Assembly (NCBI RefSeq): GCF_947179165.1
Contig: NC_077238.1
Coordinates: forward strand, 43,100,793-43,164,792
Reading direction: 5' to 3'
Origin: Solanum dulcamara
Taxonomy: Eukaryota; Streptophyta; Magnoliopsida; Solanales; Solanaceae
Length of the DNA stretch: 64,000 nt
Made by a program: the position numbers and the translations under genes. The notes under the pieces were generated by a model. That model saw only the letters and a list, made by a program, of their open reading frames with translations, was not told where the DNA came from and made no database searches. Positions 57,101 to 64,000 of this stretch are shown piece after piece (position 1 is the first letter of the stretch; each line of letters begins with the position of its first letter).

Positions 57101-58296
57101 CAACTCAATTCAGCTACCATCCCCTCAAACAGGACCATCCATGTTGGATTCCTAATACCAATGGAGAGTTCAGTTGTTCTTCTGCCTGGGAGCTCATTAG
57201 AGACAAGAGGACAAATATTATGCTGAATGCATGTACTTGGCACCAACTAATACCTTTCAAATGCTCCTTTCTTGTTTGGAGAGCTCTTAGAAGGAAATTA
57301 CCTACCAATGAGAAAATAACCAGCTTTGGCAAAGCCCCCTCTCAGTGCCATTGTTGTGATAGACCTGGCCAAGACACCCTTGATCACACCTTTGTTGCAG
57401 GAACCTTTGCCAAGAATACTTGGAGGGTGTTTGCTGATTCTTTGGGCATAAAAAAGGATTACACACCTCTTAGAAATATGCTTATGAGATGGTGGACATC
57501 TAAATACAAGAATGAAGCACATAAACTCCTGTTACAAGCAATCCCTGTCTTTATTTGTTGGAACTTATGGAAGAATAGATGTGCTTCCAAATATGGTGGG
57601 AAGAAATCTAACCTTTCAAGAGTCAAATTTTCTGTCTACAAAGGCATCTCTAACCTGCTCATCACAGCTTTTCCTTATATTGAATGGCCAAATAACTGGA
57701 AGGACCTAGTCATTTCAGTAGAACAATGCTACCATGACACCAAAATTACCCCTGTATGCTGGATCAAACCAGGTGATCACATGGTAAAGCTAAATACAGA
57801 TGGTAGTGCCCTTAACAACCCAGGCAACATTGCTGGAGGAGGAATACTTAGAAATACTCATAGTGACCTTATCTTTGCCTATGCAGTTCCATTGGGGGAA
57901 GGAACTAACAACCAAGCAAAAATCAGGGCTGCTATCTTTGGTCTATCTTGGTGTATTCATCTTGGTTATTTACAGGTAGAGTTAGAGGTAGATTCTCAAC
58001 TCCTAATCAAGTGGTTACAACAAGAAGCAAAACCCCCTTGGTCAATAAAGGAGCTGCTGGACAATTTAAACAACATCATCAACCAATTCCAAACTTTCAG
58101 TTGTAAACGCATCCTTAGAGAAGCAAACTACACAGCTGATGTCTTATCCAAACACAGCCACAAATGCAAATCTCCTGAACTCTATTTCACTGTGCATGAT
58201 CTCCCTAAACAAGCTAAGGCATACCTTGAGATGGACAAGCTGGAAATGCCTTCTTTCAGAAGAAAGAAACTAATGAGAATTAAGAAACCTCCCTAA
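54136..58296 (+). pseudogene. LINE ORF2: endonuclease, RT, RNase H
   Basis: One frame of 1386 codons is interrupted only by stops at 54271, 56713, 56812, 56953 and 57040. Residues 1-230 form an APE-like endonuclease (LSWNVRGIN, SLMEPF, GDFNVI near 133, SDH near 219) that nicks target DNA. The RT spans about 430-720 with GPDGMNGTFFQ, KLDMTKAYDRVS, GLKQGDPLSP and FADD near 684; its three aspartates are intact. A zf-RVT region (about 1029-1100; CHCCDRPGQDTLDHTF) and an RNase H (KLNTDGS near 1220, EVDSQLL, NYTADVLSK) follow. The RNase H catalytic Glu is Lys at about 1262. The start ATG overlaps the ORF1 stop. Near-intact but inactive. Confidence 0.92.
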
Positions 58297-61044
58297 ATCA
58301 TTCCATTTTTGGTTCTAACTCAAACTTCAACATGGTTTTGTCTATGCATAGCTATAAATACCTTGAAGATCTCACAGTTAGAAATCCTGGCAAAAGGAAA
58401 ATCTCCCTTCCTTATTACTATCTTTATTATTTTCTTAGAATAACCAATCTAACTTTAGAGGTAAGGAGTAGAGTAGTTTATATTTTGTCTTCTCTTACTT
58501 CTTGGCTTAATAGGTATAGGAATCTTGATTGGAAGCCCAGGCTGGTCACACATGGGACACAATCAGCTGTCTTAAGCCTAAAGAGAGAGAAATTTGCTAT
58601 TTGGAAGCTCCAACTTGGGCAAAAAGCCTTCAAATCTTGCAAGGCTAAAGAAAATGTTATATGTGCATACCTCATGAAGTTTCATCTCAAACGGATAAGT
58701 GGAGACGTTAGTCGAGCGACCTTGAAAATGCTAACAGGCTCCAAAATTCTCTTTGAGATCCTTTCTTTTCTGTTAGCCTGTACAGGTCTTTGCTTGTCTT
58801 TGGTTATTTGCTGTGTAGTTGCAGGTTGTTGGAGATATACACCAACATACTTTAACAACAAATACATAGAGGACACCACTGATACAAGACTCTCCATGAC
58901 TGAAACAACAGGATTGTGCAAAAATGGAGACCCCTCTTGTTTTTGGTGCTTGTTTGGTTGTCTGTATTCCTTTGATTGTTTTTGTTTAGGTGTAATAACT
59001 ACTGGGGAGACACACACAAACAACCTGAACTAGATCACAAGAAATCGACTTTTTCTGTGAAGCATGCTCCAACAAGTTCCTTAACCTCTCCTACTATGAA
59101 AGAAACTTGGAGCTGCACACAAACCTTCAGCAGCTTATCCATTTTCCCCATTTGTTTGTTTCTTTGGTGCGTCTTTATGCAGGTTCAAAGATTCCCAAAA
59201 GAAGGGAGACAGTAGTTGGGCATAACTGGACCTCCTCTCCTAATCACTATTCCATCTATGCCTTCTCTAATAGCTCAACACCTGCAGCAGCTCCTTATGC
59301 AAACCCTTTCTTGCTGGTTCTTGTTTGTTGTGTAGCTGCAGATGTCAGGATGGATTCATCAACATGTTTTATCAACACCTACATAGAGGACATCACAGAT
59401 ACAACCACGAAAACAAATACCTTCACTAAGAGGCCTACACAAGGACTGTGCAGAATTGCAATTCCCTCCTGGTTTTTGTGTTTGTTTGGTTGCTTGTCTT
59501 TGTTTGATTGTTTTTATTTAGGTACATCAACAACTGTGGAGCTATTCCATCAGAAAAAGTTGGAGCTGCTCACTAGGACTCCACAGAAGCAAATCCAATC
59601 CATCTTTTGGCTTTGTTCTTCTTCATCCTTTTGGACATTGCCTTTTTCCCTTTATGCAGACCCTCTTTGGAACTGCTATAAGGGCTGCAGTAACCTGGGG
59701 CTTCTATGGAGCAGAACACTCAGCTTGCCATCCACATTCTCTAACATCAACACACCCCAGCAACAACTCCACCAACCTGCAGCACACAAGGAACAAATAT
59801 AAGTTAATAGTACTGGTTACAGCAGCTTGCAGATTTCTTTAGTTGTGTGGTTTGTTGGTTTTGTTTGTCTGTGCAAGTACTCCAAGAAGTTGAACCTGGT
59901 CACAACAAAGGACCTCCCTTCTTGTGTAACTGACACCAACAAGCAGCCTAAGCACAATGGAAGCAACAAGGAGCTGCACACAAACTCACACGAAGGGAGA
60001 CAACTGCTTGGCTTAATTGGATCATCACATCAACTCTTAATCCATACCAAGTCCCCTGTCTCAACACTTGCAACAACCTTCTTGCACACCAGCTACAACT
60101 TCAAAGTTGAGAATGCTTGGTTTCTTAGGGAACCTGCAGCCATCATTACCCACCCTCTGTACCACCCATATGCAGCCCACAATGAGCAACTACAATTCAC
60201 TAGTACCTAGTACAGCAGCCTCCAGATTTTTTTTTTTGTATATTTTTCTGGTTTTATTTGCCTGTGCAGGTATCCCAAGGACTTGACCATCATCCAAAAG
60301 AGGGATCTACTACTGAACCTAACCTGCAACAACAAGCATATTATCACTGCAGCTAGAGAGGCAGCAAGGAGCTGGATACAGGACTGCAACAACCATGTTT
60401 GTTTGCTTCCTTGGCTACTTGTAGGTGCAGGTCCACATAGTTGTAAACGAATGGACACTAAAGCATGGCTTACTAGGGCCTCTCTAGCACACTCCAATAT
60501 TCTTCAATACCTGCAGCAACCATATACTTAGACCCCCATGCAGCCTCCTTAGTTGATAATCATGATACTGATACAATGGCATACTTCACCTAGATTTACT
60601 TGGTACGACAAGACTAAAAAGAGCAAAGATGAAAAGAAGTTTCCCATCCCATGCGAGATAGAAGTTTCGTATACTTTTTCTGTTTCAATGGAGCTATGTC
60701 TGGTACATAGCAAGTTGAATAGGACTAGTGTAGGTTACTTTCCTTTTTTCTCATGGACGGGGAGAGTCTCCCTTATTTATGCTTTCTTAGTCGATTTGTA
60801 CCGGGAGGAGTCCTCTCATAGGTTTACTGCTTTCTAGTTATAGTTAGTCTCCTTTTTGTATCGGGGATGAGTTAGCTGACCTTAATAGGTTAGCCGACTT
60901 ATAAACCACCATAGGATCGGAGGTAAGGTTTATGTCCCCCTCCTTATATATTTTACTTTGTTTATTTATGTTAAGGCTTGGGGGTGATGCTCAATCCCTG
61001 ACTGTGCACGAGAGGTGGGAGCCTCGTGTAGGGTCTGTTCCCAT
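58297..61044 (+). other. Long LINE 3' region with degenerate repeats
   Basis: This covers 2.75 kb between the ORF2 stop and the poly(A). No known domain is seen. It contains four GGAGCTG-anchored copies of a 400-450-base degenerate unit starting at 59109, 59562, 59970 and 60368, and a pair of more similar 210-base segments (58800-59010 and 59319-59540). Alternating with these are pyrimidine-rich tracts ending in AG, like splice acceptors, at 58989, 59182, 59521, 59659, 59877 and 60269. Frames at 58332-59033 (233 codons) and 59107-59802 (231 codons) are open, but their composition follows the repeats. The last 250 bases (GACTGTGCACGAGAGGTGG) look like the true LINE tail. Confidence 0.65.
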
Positions 61045-61056
61045 AAAAAAAAAAAA
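61045..61056 (+). other. LINE poly(A) tail
   Basis: Twelve A residues follow CTGTTCCCAT and precede the second target duplication copy CCATCGGAA. A poly(A) end with target duplication is the signature of L1-type insertion. Confidence 0.9.
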
Positions 61057-61065
61057 CCATCGGAA

Positions 61066-61361
61066 ACTAAGATTGAATAATAGTAAACTTGATTTCACAT
61101 TATGCTATAGCCCTGGAATCTCTTAAATCCTGATTAATATACATAACTATTGCATTGTCTTCACTTCGAAAAAGTGTTTATACTTCAAAAAAATCAGTAA
61201 CAAACAATCTTAAACTCATTGCATTACTATAATTAGTGTAGGCATTTGAAAGAAACTGTTTGCCTTATCAAGGTCCCTGTGGGTTCGATATCTGGCTTGA
61301 AAGAGCCGCTTTACTACTTGAGAGACTACGTACACTTGCGTGTGCAATTGTAGCCACAACA
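61066..61361 (+). mobile_element. Solo LTR, right part
   Basis: This continues the Athila-type LTR after the LINE. It includes CCCTGTGGGTTCGATATCTGG (also seen near 34550 in the 3' LTR of the nested Athila) and the end GAGACTACGTACACTTGCGT then AGCCACAACA. It is 296 bases, in line with the expected remainder. Confidence 0.88.
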
Positions 61362-61366
61362 ATTGT

Positions 61367-61637
61367 TCAGGTTTTGGAGGATATGATGCGATCTTATGTA
61401 TTGGAGTTTGAAGGTTGTTGGCAGCAGTACTTGCCTTTTGCAGAGTTTGTGCACAACAATAGCTACAACTCTAGTATTCAGATATCTCCATTTGAGACCA
61501 TATATGGTAGGCATTGTCGCACTCCAGTTGGTTGGTTCGAGTCTTTATAACCTGGGTAGTATCGATTTACTTCAGGATGACTTAGTTAGGGTTTGGATTA
61601 TTTAGGATAAGGTGAGGATATCTCAGAGTAGGCACTA
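61367..61637 (+). pseudogene. Element C integrase, 3' part
   Basis: The integrase resumes QVLEDMMRSYVLEFEGCWQQ (from about 61370), then PFAEFVHNNSYNSSIQISPF and ETIYGRHCRTPVGWFESL, the end of the DDE core and the chromovirus-type tail. After a frame change DLLQDDLVRVWII and DKVRISQSRH are read. The reading stops near 61637 at a junction with LTR sequence, so the C-terminus and polypurine tract are deleted. The clean match across the solo LTR fixes the insertion point in the codons before QVLED. Confidence 0.9.
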
Positions 61638-63876
61638 GAGTTCTACTGGCCCCAATAGCTCAATCTCCTGGTCGTTCGTTTGGGTTTTAGGCCTGTTTCT
61701 ATGTTTTGGAGCTTTTATTACTTAAAAAGTTGACTTCTGTCATAAATTTAGGTAAACGACCTCAAAACTGAATTCTAACGGTTCATTCATATTCAAAATG
61801 GCCAAATTAGGCTAGTTTCATGGTCGGCTTGAGTATCGAGGCAATTGATATAAGTTTGGGGTCATTTGGCTCTTTTGCCTTTGAAATTTGGCCTATGGTT
61901 GGCTTTGGTCAACATTCTTAGAAAACGAGCTCAGATGAAAATTCTAATAGCACGGTTAGTTCCAAAATTTTTACTTTGTTTTAGAACAACCCTTCATTCG
62001 CTTCTCAAGGCTTTCGTACTTATCTCGAGCCCCTTAGTGGAATTTGGTTTAAAATAGTTTTGGGAGCTAGAGTCACATGCAATCATAACGACCTTGTATG
62101 GAAATTTTGACTGCATTATTGAGTTCAAAATATCGAATTTGGTGGGGTAGCATATCTCATTTGTACGCATGGGGTTCCGAACAAATACAGAGCACCTCAT
62201 CAGAGAATTTGGACATGCTAAGTCAATTTTACACCAGCTGAGTCCGGTGTCGTCGCTAATACAAATCCTAGTCACTAAAGTGAGTGCTGCTAAAGTGTCT
62301 AGGAGGTCACTAAAGCAACCAGACCCCATGGACGGGTGTTTCTAAAGCGATAGGGTCCTCGCTTGAGTGAGGCCCGCCTCTTTGAGGAGATCGCTTAAGC
62401 GACCATCGAGTGTTTGCTTTTGTGAACACCTGAGGCTATTTGTTGTCCGAATTTCAGTTTAAGGTATATATTCGATAGATTGTGTGGTTTTTTGAGAGGA
62501 TTCCAGTGGTGTGATTAGATTTAAGTTTTAAGGAATCGTTTGAGGTAAATTTCCCATTTCCCCCACGAGTTGGGTGTTCTTGAGCTTAGTGTAAATTTGG
62601 GTGCATGCTTGGTTTGTAGCTGATTCTAATAGGTGAATTATGTTCCTTTTTGGAATACAAGCTTTGGGTAGCATGTAGGAGCTTTTTATCCAGTCATTTC
62701 CGTTAGTTACAGAGTAGGTCCCACAATTATTGATTTTTGACTTCGAAATTGGGCCATCTATGAATTCGACAATTTTAATCTCATAATGACCGTATTGGAG
62801 TTGTGAGTATTTTTTAACAGTGTGGAAGCATTGCCAGGCCGTTCGGAAAGAAAAGGCTCCGGTGAAGTGATTTGGAGTGCGCGTGTTCGGCCTACAAGTA
62901 GGCTATGGCTTTTATTTCTTTAGATTGAGTTTGAATGTGTGAAAACATGTTGATATAGATGGAATTTGGGTTGGGTAGCTTATTTACACATCTTAGGTGT
63001 TGGAAATCATGTTTTAGGGTTTTATCGGGTAATTTGGGTAATTGGAAGCATGTGATCTCTTCTGTTAAATGTTAGCATTGTAAGTGGCATTGATTTCATA
63101 GCTTGGTATTGTGGATCGTGTTCATCTTATTTTGGTTCCGATTGAGGTCCTAGCGATATACCAATTAATTCATTATGGAGGGAATCCTCAGGAACTACTA
63201 GCGTCTGGTTGGAAATGAGAATGTTCGACACCATTGGTTAAATTATATGTGAGCATCTGAGTCCCCGTCCCGGCCTTCATTCTTGAATTCTATTTGTGAG
63301 CATCTGGGTCCCATTTCCGACCTTTGTTCTATAATTCCATTTGTGAGCATCCGGGTCCTAGTCCCAGCCTCCCGTTCTGAAATCCCATCAGGGGAGCATC
63401 CGGGTCCCAGTCCCGACCTCTACCGACTTGTTAGTAAGGAGAGTATCTAGGTCCTAGTCTCGGCCTCGACTATTCCGATATATTATGGTGAGCATCCGGG
63501 TCCCAGTTTTGGCCTTGACCACATTGAGAAGTCAGGCGAGCATCTAGGTCCCAGTTCCGGCCTTGATCTCTAGAGCATTCTTGGGAATATATATATATAT
63601 ATATTTGGGTCCACTTTTGGGAATTTTACTCATTTTGTTTTGGTAGTAGCTCTACACTAGTGACTTCCAAGTTCTGGGAGGGATACAATATTTGCTTCTC
63701 GTATATATGGTTATCTAGATTCTCCTTATTACCGTATTTATTCGATTTCTCTTATTTCTATTTAGCATTACATCCTTATACCCATTACTTGCAGCTCCGG
63801 GTTACGGGTCTGGCTTACCTACTGGGGGTTATGATAGGTGTCATCATGACTTGAGAAATCGGGTCGTGACAAGTAT
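61638..63876 (+). mobile_element. LTR B-like 3' LTR of element C
   Basis: From about 61650 the sequence follows the LTR B start (TTCGTTTGGGTTTTAGGCC, TTAAAAAGTTGACTTCTGTC, GGCTAGTTTCATGGTCGGC), missing only about the first 100 bases. It ends AAATCGGGTCGTGACA near 63876. The middle differs from LTR B: it has seven GAGCATCCGGGTCCCAG-type repeats (63251-63566) where LTR B has GGTTCAAGTCC-type repeats. The end has an (AT)n run at 63584-63604. It is the mate of the LTR part at 42111. Confidence 0.75.
63251..63566 (+). repeat. About 48-base minisatellite in LTR
   Basis: Seven copies of GAGCATCCGGGTCCCAGTCC-like sequence begin near 63251, 63299, 63344, 63391, 63440, 63493 and 63539, separated by 20-odd variable bases. 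The same array is present, reversed, in the minus-strand LTR at 44023-44275. Confidence 0.8.
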
Positions 63877-64000
63877 TTGTCATGAACTAATTTCTTAGGC
63901 CGTGATGGCACCTGCGAACACCCCCTAGCAGGTAAGCCTAACCCTTAAGCCTTAGCCCAGAACCAGAGACAATGGACTATCAAGAGGAAATTGAATAAAT
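63877..64000 (-). mobile_element. Start of a minus-strand LTR, cut by window edge
   Basis: TTGTCATGAACTAATTTCTT followed by GCACCTGCGAACACCCCCTA and GCAGGTAAGCC resembles the end of the minus-strand LTR at 43243 (TGTCACGACCCGATTTCTAA, CCCCCAGTAGGTAAGTC). It is therefore the 3' end of an LTR in reverse orientation, tail-to-tail with the LTR that ends at 63876. Confidence 0.65.

Larger units (their letters stand above)
51353..61056 (+). mobile_element. L1-like LINE, near full length (about 9.7 kb)
   Basis: The element lies between two copies of CCATCGGAA (51344-51352 and 61057-61065) and ends in a run of 12 A (61045-61056), the expected marks of target-primed reverse transcription. It has a short 5' region, ORF1 (51485-54139), ORF2 (54136-58296) and an unusually long 3' region of 2.75 kb. 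Composition is less AT-rich than the gypsy debris around it. It is the youngest insertion in its nest. The 9.7-kb length is above the 6-7 kb usual for plant L1 elements. Confidence 0.92.
50315..61366 (+). mobile_element. Athila-type solo LTR, split by LINE
   Basis: The LTR starts TGATCTTGGGCGCATTTATA at 50320, like the LTRs at 23106 and 33283, and ends AGCCACAACA at 61361. It is flanked by ATTAT (50315-50319) and ATTGT (61362-61366), a target duplication with one A/G difference. The host integrase reading continues across it. Without the LINE it is about 1329 bases, against 1339 and 1357 for the other two LTRs. No internal region is present, so it is a solo LTR produced by recombination. Confidence 0.92.

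Noticed and set aside
58332..59033. Open frame of 233 codons after the LINE ORF2
   Set aside because: No domain is recognisable. The second half consists of translated pyrimidine tracts (strings of Cys, Leu, Phe) that belong to the repeated 3' module. It is kept as part of the LINE 3' region.
59107..59802. Open frame of 231 codons in the LINE 3' region
   Set aside because: It crosses two of the degenerate repeat units and acceptor-like tracts. There is no homology I recognise, and no conservation between repeat copies in this frame.

Overview
This window is plant nuclear repeat DNA, almost certainly from a Solanaceae genome. The family guess rests on LTR ends of the TGTCACGACCCGATTTC type, on CG-rich ACGACCCGT motifs in the LTRs, and on a DUF4283-type L1 LINE; it is from memory, not from a search. 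I find no intact single-copy host gene. Essentially every recognisable protein segment is a Ty3/gypsy gag-pol remnant, an Athila-type Ty3/gypsy remnant, or an L1-like LINE. All boundaries and similarities were read by eye.

Layout. 1-1927: truncated Ty3/gypsy gag-protease-RT. 1928-2681: LTR-like remnant. 2682-6500: a second Ty3/gypsy copy with LTR, PBS, gag and protease. 6487-8941: the leader, PBS and LTR of a minus-strand copy. 8942-10341: AT-rich DNA without transposon coding, holding a duplicated TATA-containing segment. 10342-41722: a four-level nest. A solo-type LTR (family A') was split at 10435/39689 by a family B gypsy element; B was split in its RT at 20010 by a family A gypsy element; A was split in gag at 23105/34640 by an Athila-type element. 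The Athila copy has both LTRs, a tRNA-Asp-type PBS and an AGGTC target duplication. B carries three tandem copies of a 1.9-kb LTR-PBS-leader unit (11663-17469).

41723-42110 is AT-rich again. 42111-63876 is another gypsy element on the plus strand (called C). It is interrupted in gag by a minus-strand gypsy fragment (43241-46735) and in integrase by an Athila-type solo LTR (50320-61361). That solo LTR was itself split by a 9.7-kb L1-like LINE (51353-61056) with a 9-bp target duplication and a poly(A) tail. The window ends in the start of a minus-strand LTR placed tail-to-tail with the LTR of C.

Function. The gypsy elements once encoded gag, an aspartic protease, reverse transcriptase, RNase H and integrase. 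All are now broken by stops, frameshifts and deletions, and several have lost catalytic aspartates. The LINE is the youngest and best preserved: ORF1 and ORF2 can be read through with a few nonsense codons, mostly explainable as C-to-T or G-to-A changes. Points of most interest are the triple LTR-PBS array, the long repeat-bearing 3' region of the LINE, the ATGA overlap of its two ORFs, and the reconstructable nesting order.
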